From a virus, in IMG/VR virus record IMGVR_UViG_3300033571_016772, positions 1 through 28,819 of that record: a DNA stretch of 28,819 bases; one strand, given 5' to 3'. Below are positions 14,788 to 22,592 of this stretch, in pieces (the first letter of the stretch is position 1; every line of letters starts with the position of its first letter). The notes beneath the pieces are model-generated. The model had not been told where the DNA came from and made no database searches. It saw only the letters and a list, made by a program, of their open reading frames with translations. Made by a program: the position numbers and the translations under genes.

Positions 14788-14957
14788 CGGACGACTTCCG
14801 CATCGTTCTTGCGGCGAGGCTTGGCGACCTCTTCAAAACTGATCCCATACAACTACTGAATAGCACTAATGAAGAATGGGTTATTCGGCTTGCGTGTGCT
14901 AAAGTTATACAGACGGATAGAGAAAAACAGGAAGCGGAAATGCGACGAAATAAGTAG
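14239..14957 (+). CDS. Tail assembly chaperone, -1 frameshifted long product (gpG-T type)
   Basis: The long product would read frame 0 from 14239 to about 14763, then slip back one base and continue to the TAG at 14955-14957, giving about 239 residues. The -1 frame has a stop at 14748-14750 and the 0 frame ends at 14787, so the slip must occur between 14751 and 14784. The extension after the junction reads PYEEVFRELTDDFRIVLAAR and then LGDLFKTDPIQLLNSTNEEW. It ends in a charged tail (TDREKQEAEMRRNK) and looks like a typical chaperone second half. It has no start codon or ribosome site of its own in a sensible place. It ends 54 bases before the tape measure ATG. The frameshift is inferred, not shown. 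Confidence 0.75.
14757..14834 (+). promoter_or_regulatory. Programmed -1 frameshift signal with downstream stem
   Basis: GGACCCT (14757-14763) is the best slip site: after a one-base slip, Asp GAC would pair on GGA (poor) and Pro CCT on CCC (good). Two bases later a perfect 9-bp inverted repeat begins, GAAGAGGTC (14766-14774) with GACCTCTTC (14826-14834). Its loop contains a smaller hairpin, CCGCA (14798-14802) with TGCGG (14810-14814). A stem right behind the slip site is the standard stimulator of -1 frameshifting. The site is not a canonical heptamer such as GGGAAAA. Confidence 0.55.
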
Positions 14958-15011
14958 TCGATTTCTGCTGGAGCGCTCATACTCCCTAACCCTTAAAACG
15001 GAGACGGATAG

Positions 15012-18000
15012 ATGGCAGCCGAGCGCGTAGTAATTGACATTGAGGTCAACTCTGATATTGCGACGATAGAGGCTACCCGTGAAGCCCTCGAACGCTTAAC
15101 CAACGCACAAAAACGCTACAACCGTGAACTCGACCGCGAACCTCGCGGCGGAGGCGGAGGCGGAGGCGGCGGGGGCGGCGGAGGAGGCGGAAATAATCGC
15201 AACCCTCGTGCACCCGGTGTAAGAGGAAGCGGAGGGGGCAAAAAAGGTCGTTACGAGGGTTTCTTCGGACAAGTTTTCGACTTCCGTGGTGACGCTGGTA
15301 AGGCAATTGCATCCTACGGTGCGCTACTCAAGATGGTCAACAAACTGGCAATGATATCTTTGCCGTTATTGGCTGGTGCTTTGAGCGGAATTTCCTTGGC
15401 TTTTCAAGCAGGAACATATTTCATCAAAATGTACAGGGCGGCGATGTCTTCAATGGCGTCCGCAGTTGGTCTCGCATTTGTTGCTATTACTACTTTATTG
15501 GCTGCCCAGAAAGAATTTGCCGCTGTTCAAATTTCTCCTCAATACGCTAATGGAACACAGTCGTCAACTGACCGTTTTGTTGCCGCTGGACAAGCAATGT
15601 CAATGTTTACCGACAATACACAGTTGGCGATTATTGGTGCCAAAGGTCTTCAATCGGCTTTCACTACTTTAAGCAAGGTAAAGCCAGTTACTGGTGAAAC
15701 TGTAGGTGCCTTCACAACACTGACAGATTATGTTGCTGGTCAGGGTGGCGATATAGAGGGCAATACTAAGAAACTCGCTGACTTCTTAGCCGCCGTACAG
15801 AAAAAAGGCACACTTGCTGGTGGTGCTGAAGCCGCCAAAGCACTTGGACCTGACTTTGAAAAAATCGTGAAAGAGGCTAGTGCTCTAGGTGTTAAAACTA
15901 GTGATGAGTTTTTGAAAGCAGCGGCTGAAGGAAAACTTGGTGAAACTTTTGCAACAAAGTATGCAGGAACTTTAGATGCTTTGAACAATACGGTTATGGG
16001 GCGTTTCAAGCAGGCTATCTCTGCAATCAAGGGTCAGTTAACCGACTTGGGTGGCGAGTACCTTTCTGAGACAGGCGGTGCGATAGTCCGTTTGCAGGGA
16101 ATTATTCAAACAACGATTGCTCGTCTTGCTTATGTTCTTAATGATTTCGATGCCGCTGGAAAAATGGGCTCTTTCATGGACATGGTGCAGAAAGCGTCAG
16201 ACAAACTCATAGTCGTTATGACTAAGTATTTGGGCACATCGCCTGACCTGTTTGAATTTTTTGGTAATTCATTCAACAGTATTGCTAACGCTTTTGACGC
16301 TATGCAGGATTGGATGAGACAGTTTCAAGCCGCTGGAACAATGATTAATGATTACTTCTTTAAGCCCTTGTTTAATGCGCTTGGGCAAAGTTTTACCGAA
16401 AGTATGGAGAGTCTTTCTAACACTATTAGCGGTAACGGTCCTGCTATTGAATCTTTTGCGAATGGAATAGCAAAAGCACTTACATCTATCGGAAAATACG
16501 GTAATGAAGTTAGGAAACTTTTTATCACTGCATTGCCTGCTCTAACACTGCTTCTCAAAGTTGTTGAATTATTCTTTAGGGGTTTAGGTGCTTTCGCTAG
16601 TGCTGCGTCTAGTATTGCTAAAACTTTTGCAAAACTCGGACCTTTGGGCAAGATTGCTGGCGGTCTTGTTTCTGTAGTCGCACTGTATTCTTTGTTCACT
16701 ATTGCAACACGATTTTTTAAGACTCTTGGCTCCATGTTTGGACAAGGCATGAAAGATAAAACAATCAGAGCGAACAATGTTTTTGTAAACGGTTCCACGG
16801 GTTTTGGCGGTGGCGGATCCGGAGGCGGCGGAGGCGGCGGTCGAGGAGGCAGAGGCACTGGTAAATTTGGTAAAGCAAAACAGATGCTCGGTGATGCTGG
16901 ATACACTGCTGGTGGATTCGCCTCCGGTCTTGCTCTGACAATGGGTGGTAGTTATCTCATGGGTAAGGGCTCTGAGGCTGGTGGGTACGACACCGCAGGC
17001 GGAACAGCATTAAAAACTGCGGGTATTGCTGGTATTGGAACCGGTGCTGTATTGATGGCTGCCCCTACTACTGCCATCACCGCCGCTGGAGGTTTGGTGA
17101 GTGGTGGTGCATTGACAGGTCTTAGTGCTACGGCTGCTGGTGCTGGAGCAATCGCCGCACCAATTGCAGGAGCAGCCGCTGCATATGGAATCGGAAGTTA
17201 TGCCGCAAGCAAGTTCAATGACGACTCCGTGAAATCAAGAATGGGTGCCGCTGGAATTGGAGCCGCTGGTGGTGCGCTTACTGGTGCCGCGGCTGGTGCC
17301 GCGTTGACGGCATGGGCAGGACCTGGTGCGGTAGTTGGTGCGGTAGTTGGCGCAGGTGTTGGTGCACTTATTGGTGGGGTCACTGGTTATTTTAAAGCGG
17401 GAAAGCAAAGAAAAGAGATACGCAAAGCCGCCAAGGGAATAGCAGAAGAATTTGGAGACGCGGTTGAGGCAGGTTTTGAGGGCGGGAACGTTGATGATCT
17501 TTTAGCGGCTCGCGACAAGATGATGGCAGACCAGAAGAAACTTATTCTAGAAGGCGGTGATTCTGCATATGCTCAGCAGGCTTTAGAAAAATACAATGAA
17601 CAGTTCACAAAACTGAATACCCAAATTGACAACTACACGGGAACAGTCGCTATTTCAGAAAAGTTTTTTGGTGTAGGCGCAGAGGCTTTAAATAAACTGG
17701 CTGAAAAGGCTGGAATAGACCTAAAAGACAAGATGCTCAACTTCCGAGATATTTTGAATCTCGTAGGGAAAACTGCTGAAGAAAAAGCACGATTGATTAA
17801 ATTGGCTTGGTCAAACATAGGTTCTTTTGCGGTTTCCGAGGCAACGAGTTACTTTGATAAGCAACAGCAGGCACGAGAACAATCCAAGTTGGTAGACGCT
17901 TCTGAGTTAAGACTCAAGGGTGGTCAAACGAGTCTTGAGACACAACAGGATTTTCTAAAAAATCTAATCAACTTCAACGTGTCTAAATTTGGTGATACTG

Positions 18001-18599
18001 GCGGATTGGCAAATGCTTACACTGCTTTGGAGAGTCAACTTGGTGAAGGTGGCGGTTTAAGTGGTCTCTCTGATGAAGTAAAGGCAAGTTTGCGAGGAGA
18101 GTTGAAGGCGGCTGGTGCAGACCCTGCTGGCGTAATCAAAAATGTAATAGCCTCTATAGGTGAAACAGGACTCGCTGATCTGCTTGGCGGTTCTGCTGGT
18201 GTGCCAGCGTCCGTTATGGGTACAGATGGAAAAATTGACCCGACTGCATTAAACAAACTTGCAATTGAGACAATGACTGGTCCGAACGGCGCATACTTCC
18301 TTGCAAACCTACAAAAAGCACAAGAAGCATCAGCGTTTGTCACACCAAAACAAATGCCGGGCAAGGAAACTGCTTCCGTGTTTGCTCAACCGGGATTACA
18401 GGGTGCAGGTGCAGGCGCTCTTGGAATAGGGGCTGTCCCTCCTGCCACAGTAGTAGCACCAAGTTATGTGAACACAACAGTGAACGCTTCTGTTCTTGAT
18501 AGAAGCACTATTCAACAAATTGAGGCTGCTGTTGCCAAGGGACTTCGCGATGCAAAAGAACGAGGCGCTACAGCCTCCATTGGTGTGGAAAGAAAGTGA
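15012..18599 (+). CDS. Tail tape measure protein
   Basis: At 1195 residues this is the longest gene in the window and lies just after the chaperone, so it is the tape measure, the extended protein that sets tail length and leaves the tube with the DNA. At about 0.15 nm per residue it predicts a tail near 180 nm. The N-terminus is helical, then comes a 15-glycine run (residues 46-60). Hydrophobic, membrane-active segments lie near 110-165, 500-530 and 550-575. A second Gly-rich tract (GGGGSGGGGGGGRGGRG) is near residue 600. Residues about 630-795 are an Ala/Gly-rich region with GxxxG repeats (GAVVGAVVGAGVGALIGG), like glycine zippers. The C-terminal part is helical. I see no lysozyme or peptidase motif. 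A GGAG site precedes the ATG. Confidence 0.95.
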   Translation: MAAERVVIDIEVNSDIATIEATREALERLTNAQKRYNRELDREPRGGGGGGGGGGGGGGGNNRNPRAPGVRGSGGGKKGRYEGFFGQVFDFRGDAGKAIASYGALLKMVNKLAMISLPLLAGALSGISLAFQAGTYFIKMYRAAMSSMASAVGLAFVAITTLLAAQKEFAAVQISPQYANGTQSSTDRFVAAGQAMSMFTDNTQLAIIGAKGLQSAFTTLSKVKPVTGETVGAFTTLTDYVAGQGGDIEGNTKKLADFLAAVQKKGTLAGGAEAAKALGPDFEKIVKEASALGVKTSDEFLKAAAEGKLGETFATKYAGTLDALNNTVMGRFKQAISAIKGQLTDLGGEYLSETGGAIVRLQGIIQTTIARLAYVLNDFDAAGKMGSFMDMVQKASDKLIVVMTKYLGTSPDLFEFFGNSFNSIANAFDAMQDWMRQFQAAGTMINDYFFKPLFNALGQSFTESMESLSNTISGNGPAIESFANGIAKALTSIGKYGNEVRKLFITALPALTLLLKVVELFFRGLGAFASAASSIAKTFAKLGPLGKIAGGLVSVVALYSLFTIATRFFKTLGSMFGQGMKDKTIRANNVFVNGSTGFGGGGSGGGGGGGRGGRGTGKFGKAKQMLGDAGYTAGGFASGLALTMGGSYLMGKGSEAGGYDTAGGTALKTAGIAGIGTGAVLMAAPTTAITAAGGLVSGGALTGLSATAAGAGAIAAPIAGAAAAYGIGSYAASKFNDDSVKSRMGAAGIGAAGGALTGAAAGAALTAWAGPGAVVGAVVGAGVGALIGGVTGYFKAGKQRKEIRKAAKGIAEEFGDAVEAGFEGGNVDDLLAARDKMMADQKKLILEGGDSAYAQQALEKYNEQFTKLNTQIDNYTGTVAISEKFFGVGAEALNKLAEKAGIDLKDKMLNFRDILNLVGKTAEEKARLIKLAWSNIGSFAVSEATSYFDKQQQAREQSKLVDASELRLKGGQTSLETQQDFLKNLINFNVSKFGDTGGLANAYTALESQLGEGGGLSGLSDEVKASLRGELKAAGADPAGVIKNVIASIGETGLADLLGGSAGVPASVMGTDGKIDPTALNKLAIETMTGPNGAYFLANLQKAQEASAFVTPKQMPGKETASVFAQPGLQGAGAGALGIGAVPPATVVAPSYVNTTVNASVLDRSTIQQIEAAVAKGLRDAKERGATASIGVERK
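15147..15191 (+). repeat. Poly-glycine codon run (15 glycines) in the tape measure
   Basis: Fifteen consecutive GGN codons, mixed as GGC, GGA and one GGG, encode an unbroken glycine run. The mixed codons suggest expansion followed by drift, or protein-level selection. A second, interrupted Gly tract is encoded near 16805-16857. Both probably act as flexible linkers. Confidence 0.9.
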
Positions 18600-18612
18600 C
18601 TAGGAAATAATT

Positions 18613-19410
18613 ATGGCTAACACAGTTACTGTTTGGGTAAGAATGAAAGACCCAACACCAGAGGCTGAACGTATGAGCGCTACCATAGGTGGTGCCTTAC
18701 CTCTTATTTTAAGAATGACCACTGGTAGTAATGAAACAGATAGAGATTTTGTTTTCCCTTACAGTCCTAGAGAAATTAAGGTTGGGAAACTTTCTGACGA
18801 AATGGTTCAGATAGCACGACCGGGCACCACCCCTATTGTTGCATTCAAAAGCCACAACTTGATGACGATTGATTTCACTGCCTTGATTGCGTATCCGGGT
18901 GATGGGTTGGTTCAAGATGTTGAAAGAGAACTGTTTGCTTTGCGTACCATGGCGTCAAGCAGTAACCGTGTTTTTCAGTTGCTGAACTACGATATTTTTA
19001 CTTACACGCCTTTTGTGTATAGAAATATGTCTGCCGAAAGACAAAGTACATTACTTTTTTCTATAACAGAAATGAGTATTGATGTTGTGCGTAGAAATAA
19101 GGAAAATAAGATTACGAGCGCTAATGTTCAAATCAGTTTAGTTGAGAACAGAAATCCTAAGATAAATATCACCGCGATTCCTCCTTTGAAGTTTACGAGA
19201 CCAAATCCAAAATGCGAGAGCGCGGCTTACAGGAAAAAGAATCCAACCAAATGCAAGCCTAAAAAAGTAACGCCTCCTAGAACTCGTACTGCTTCTGAAG
19301 CATCGCTCACCACCGCCGCCGCAAATATCAAAGGACAGCAAGGCAAGCATTGTATCTATCCTATTGCTGGAAAAAAAATATGTCCGGGCGAACCCGGATA
19401 TACAGGATAG
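18613..19410 (+). CDS. Baseplate tube-initiator/LysM-region-like protein with a four-cysteine tail
   Basis: The 265-residue product follows the tape measure and precedes the baseplate hub. The first 170 residues have the motif order of proteins that connect tail tube to baseplate hub: DFVFPYSPREIKVGKL, then QIARPGTTPIVAFKSH, MTIDFTALIAYPGDG and ERELFALRTM. No clear LysM peptidoglycan-binding repeat is visible, although relatives often carry one. The C-terminal 70 residues are unlike the rest: basic, with cysteines at 201, 214, 247 and 257 and ending in ICPGEPGYTG. These could bind a metal ion or form disulfides. It begins 13 bases after the tape measure stop with an AGGA site. Confidence 0.72.
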   Translation: MANTVTVWVRMKDPTPEAERMSATIGGALPLILRMTTGSNETDRDFVFPYSPREIKVGKLSDEMVQIARPGTTPIVAFKSHNLMTIDFTALIAYPGDGLVQDVERELFALRTMASSSNRVFQLLNYDIFTYTPFVYRNMSAERQSTLLFSITEMSIDVVRRNKENKITSANVQISLVENRNPKINITAIPPLKFTRPNPKCESAAYRKKNPTKCKPKKVTPPRTRTASEASLTTAAANIKGQQGKHCIYPIAGKKICPGEPGYTG

Positions 19411-19425
19411 AAACTGTCATAAATA

Positions 19426-20451
19426 GTGATTACAGATAAGACTATTATCATTACTGGTCATGACCAGACCCCTCTTTTAAGTGCTCAAATAGCACAGAGT
19501 GTTACTTCAATCATCGTCAACTACACGGTTGATGGTGCATCTCAAGTCACCGTTGAACTTGTTGACGACGGACTTGAAATGTGGAACAACAATTATTTTC
19601 AAGTCGGGAACATCGTTGAGTTTTTTGATGGTACTTTGACAGAAAACTACATGATTGCCAGTCATGAGATATCCAACGGTGAGGGCAATTATTTTAAAAT
19701 AAAATTAGAACTTCGCACAGAGGCAATTCAAAGAATGAAAATGGACAGGAAGCCTGAAGCATTCAAATCAACTACAGCCTACGAATATGCGCAAAAAGTC
19801 GCAAAAAAGTTCGGTCTAGCGTTTATTGGTCAAGAACCAAAAGGTATCAAAACTACGACCATCAAGGTTAGACAAGACAAGAATAGGGAATCTGTTTACG
19901 ATGTTCTTGTTCGTTCAGCAAAAGATTTACAATATCTTTGCTTCGTAATGTATGCGATACCTGCCTCTGGTGGCAGGGCGGTTCCGACACTTTTTTATGG
20001 TTCCCCAAATTGGCTTCTTGGGCGTTGGGGAGTAGAGAAAACCGATGTATTCACCTTTACTACTGCGGATGGCAAGACTGAAAAGCGTCCACTTTATTTT
20101 ATTCCTTTGAAGTATCCAAATGACACTAAACTCAACTTCTTCCTTACTGATGTTCCCGAGTTGAGACGATCTATGGATAGTCCCAAAGAGTCGGAAGGTA
20201 CCGCAAATATCTGGGTTGGCGACAGACATGAAGAGAACATAGGTAGCGCGTATAATATAAGAGCGGGCATGACTGTCGTTGTTTACGGAATCAAGGGTTT
20301 TGATAAGTCAGCATATTTGATTACATCTGTTGAGTATCAGTACGGACTGCCAGAACCTGTAAAAATAAGGTTTGCAACTTTGGAAAAAATCAACCCCGAA
20401 GATAAAAAGAAAATTGACGCAAAAGTCGCTGAAACAACAGTGATTGGCTAG
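19426..20451 (+). CDS. Baseplate hub protein (gpD / gp27-like, late control D family)
   Basis: The 341-residue product matches the position and pattern of the hub family, a trimer with two tube-like domains that carries the central spike. Supporting segments are SIIVNYTVDGASQVTVELVD (residues 28-47), VGNIVEFFDG, YEYAQKVAKKFGLAF, and the family's second domain start NRESVYDVLVRSAKDLQY. Near the end, GMTVVVYGIKGFDKSAYLIT is the closing tube-domain pattern. The start is a GTG without a clear ribosome site, 16 bases after the previous stop. The spike gene follows after 11 bases. Confidence 0.85.
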   Translation: MITDKTIIITGHDQTPLLSAQIAQSVTSIIVNYTVDGASQVTVELVDDGLEMWNNNYFQVGNIVEFFDGTLTENYMIASHEISNGEGNYFKIKLELRTEAIQRMKMDRKPEAFKSTTAYEYAQKVAKKFGLAFIGQEPKGIKTTTIKVRQDKNRESVYDVLVRSAKDLQYLCFVMYAIPASGGRAVPTLFYGSPNWLLGRWGVEKTDVFTFTTADGKTEKRPLYFIPLKYPNDTKLNFFLTDVPELRRSMDSPKESEGTANIWVGDRHEENIGSAYNIRAGMTVVVYGIKGFDKSAYLITSVEYQYGLPEPVKIRFATLEKINPEDKKKIDAKVAETTVIG

Positions 20452-20462
20452 TAAGGAATATT

Positions 20463-20879
20463 ATGACAGCAACTCTAGGAGGTGACGGGTTAGACGGTAT
20501 GCAACGTGCCGACTCGTCACAGATGACCAATGCCTCATTCTCGTCTATTCACATTGGTGTAGTTACGGCAACCTCAGATGCTACGAAAACTGGTTTTGTT
20601 CGGATTCCTGCATTAAATCAATCGGCTCAACTTGGTCCTTTTAAGTTTCTAGAACCGTTTTCATTTCCAGTTACTACGCCTGTAAAACAGACACTCACTA
20701 CCACGTCAGCGGTTGTTTCAGGCACCACGGTGCTTACGGGTGCTTCGCTCTCAAATACAACCACAGACCTGTCTGGTGCGTACTCGGGTTCACTGACGCT
20801 ACCTGCCGTGGGAACACGAGTGCTTGTAGTTTTCCTCAATGACTCGCTTGACGAGGGTGTTATTGTGGGGAAGATATGA
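20463..20879 (+). CDS. Baseplate spike OB-fold protein (gpV / gp5 N-terminal-like)
   Basis: The 138-residue protein has the strand pattern of the OB-fold found in baseplate spike proteins: SSIHIGVVTATSDATKTGFV, then the end GTRVLVVFLNDSLDEGVIVG, which is the most recognisable part. The middle Thr/Ser-rich stretch (TTTSAVVSGTTVLTG) could be a loop or insertion. There is no long beta-helix needle or lysozyme domain, so the protein is only the base of the spike, or the tip is a separate protein outside the window. It has an AAGGA ribosome site and overlaps the next gene by four bases (ATGA). Confidence 0.78.
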   Translation: MTATLGGDGLDGMQRADSSQMTNASFSSIHIGVVTATSDATKTGFVRIPALNQSAQLGPFKFLEPFSFPVTTPVKQTLTTTSAVVSGTTVLTGASLSNTTTDLSGAYSGSLTLPAVGTRVLVVFLNDSLDEGVIVGKI

Positions 20880-21178
20880 ACACCATTCGCTTGCCTATAC
20901 GGTTCAGTTCTGTTTCTTCACAAATGGAAACAATTGATGAAACTACCGATGAGTATTACGCAACACTAATTGGGTTCGCAATACAGATTGAAAACAATTC
21001 TTTACCTATTTCAACTTTTTATGGCGCTTCTGACCCTGTTTTTGACGATCGTCAGACAGGAAGAATTGTTCAGGAAGTTTCAAGGCACATCCCCGAGATA
21101 AAGGTCATAGAGGTAAATACCGTGAAAGACAATACTGGTAAAACAAACTTGGCAATACGATTTGAAAGGTTGTCATAA
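20876..21178 (+). CDS. Baseplate wedge protein, gp25/gpW-like
   Basis: The 100-residue protein overlaps the spike gene by four bases (ATGA). Length and position fit gp25/gpW, which joins the wedge to the sheath initiator. The N-terminal part (TIRLPIRFSSVSSQMET) aligns with the family's strand region, and DPVFDDRQTGRIVQEVSRHI fits the helix near the middle. The EPR motif common in the family is not obvious here, so confidence is moderate. Confidence 0.7.
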   Translation: MNTIRLPIRFSSVSSQMETIDETTDEYYATLIGFAIQIENNSLPISTFYGASDPVFDDRQTGRIVQEVSRHIPEIKVIEVNTVKDNTGKTNLAIRFERLS

Positions 21179-21180
21179 AA

Positions 21181-22590
21181 ATGGCTTCACCGAACTTCTC
21201 CCCATACATTGACCTGACTATCAATAATAAAACAATTACTGAAGTCTATGACGCTTCTGTTCAGTATGCCCAAACAGCACTTCCTGAGTTCACCCCTCGT
21301 GTTGGAACAATCGAAAACGCCCTCCTAGAGGCAGTCGCCCACGCAACTGGGAGTTTGATAAATACGATAAACGCGCTTCCTGATGGACTAATGGAAGGTC
21401 TACTCAAATTGATGGGCTTTTCACGCACCGAAGCAACACCATCCACAGCAACGGTATCAATCACCTTGTCAATCAATACGGGCGCAACAATTTCCGCTGG
21501 CACTGTTTTCTCCTATAATGTTTTTGATGCTGAAGGTGTTCTGACACAATACCTATATGAGACAATCGCCGACCTAACAATTGCTTCAGGCTCAACAACT
21601 GGCACCGCCGCTGTCGTTGCTTCTGAGGCGTCTGCATATCCAGACATTCCAGTTGGTACTGAACTGACTGTTGTTTCTAGTACTCCGTTCATTCTCAGCG
21701 TGACGATAACTTCGGTTGCAAGTGTCGGAACAGATACGGAAACTGACTCCGAATACTTTGACCGCGCTGTAACTTATCTTGGTTCTTTGAGTTCTTCTAT
21801 CGCAACAGCATCACAGTTAACAAACTATATTGCTATTAATTACCCTACGGTAAGCCGTTTTAAAGTTTTTGACTTGACGCAAGCAAAAGAGAACGATATT
21901 GTCAATGCCGTCCTAGCCTCTAACGTAGTGACACTAACGACTCGTTATACTCATGGTTTTTCTGTGGGTGACAGCGTTACGGTCGCAGGAATGGCTAATG
22001 CGGTCTACAACGGAACATACACAATTACAGTTGTGCCGACAACCACAACATTTCGTTACGCAAAGACAAATGCAAACATCACTACTGCCGTTACTACAGT
22101 TGGAAATGTAGTTCTTGCTAACGGAATGCTTTACGCAACGGGAAATGTTGGCGGTGCTGTAACTATTTCTATGTGCGATTCAGAGGGCGGTGCAATTTCT
22201 GTTGCTCAAAAACTGATTATCAAAGAAAATATTGAGTCAAAAGTGGTTGCCGGTCTAAACATTTATTTGCACGACATGAATACATTCAATGTTGATGTAG
22301 AGGCAACTATCGTAGTTGAACCAAATTACTCAACTACTGATGTTGGTACTGCCGTATCTGAAGCGATAGAGGCTTACCTTTCCATCGCTGGTTGGGATTT
22401 TGCGACATCAGTCAGCGCACTGTATTTGACAACAATCGCATCACGCGTAACGGGTGTTAAATATGTTTCAGCGATGGACGCAACACTTAATGGTGCTACC
22501 GACTTCGCCTCTAACGACTCTTTGAATGTTACGGTTCTACAAAAAGGCGCTATTCCTATTGGTTCCTGCACAACAACGGCTTCGGCTTAA
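21181..22590 (+). CDS. Baseplate J-like protein (gp47-like) with an inserted beta-rich domain
   Basis: The 469-residue product is the baseplate J/gp47 type, one of the wedge proteins. Family patterns are the N-terminal helix region with LLEAVAHATGSLINTINALP (48-67) and GLMEGLLKLMGFSRTEATPS (69-88), the strand block TATVSITLSI-GATISAGTVF, and DSEYFDRAVTYLGS (189-202), which is characteristic. Residues about 238-312 form an insert (ASNVVTLTTRYTHGFSVGDS, then VAGM and YNGTYTIT) that resembles the insert in the head-tail adaptor at 10172-10396. The C-terminal part (VDVEATIVVEPNYSTTDVG) is a family-type strand and helix. The gene starts three bases after the gp25-like stop. Confidence 0.87.
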   Translation: MASPNFSPYIDLTINNKTITEVYDASVQYAQTALPEFTPRVGTIENALLEAVAHATGSLINTINALPDGLMEGLLKLMGFSRTEATPSTATVSITLSINTGATISAGTVFSYNVFDAEGVLTQYLYETIADLTIASGSTTGTAAVVASEASAYPDIPVGTELTVVSSTPFILSVTITSVASVGTDTETDSEYFDRAVTYLGSLSSSIATASQLTNYIAINYPTVSRFKVFDLTQAKENDIVNAVLASNVVTLTTRYTHGFSVGDSVTVAGMANAVYNGTYTITVVPTTTTFRYAKTNANITTAVTTVGNVVLANGMLYATGNVGGAVTISMCDSEGGAISVAQKLIIKENIESKVVAGLNIYLHDMNTFNVDVEATIVVEPNYSTTDVGTAVSEAIEAYLSIAGWDFATSVSALYLTTIASRVTGVKYVSAMDATLNGATDFASNDSLNVTVLQKGAIPIGSCTTTASA

Positions 22591-22592
22591 AT

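Noticed and set aside
16352-16906. 184-codon minus-strand open frame inside the tape measure
   Set aside because: It is opposite a strongly supported gene and is proline-rich only because it is antisense to glycine codons.
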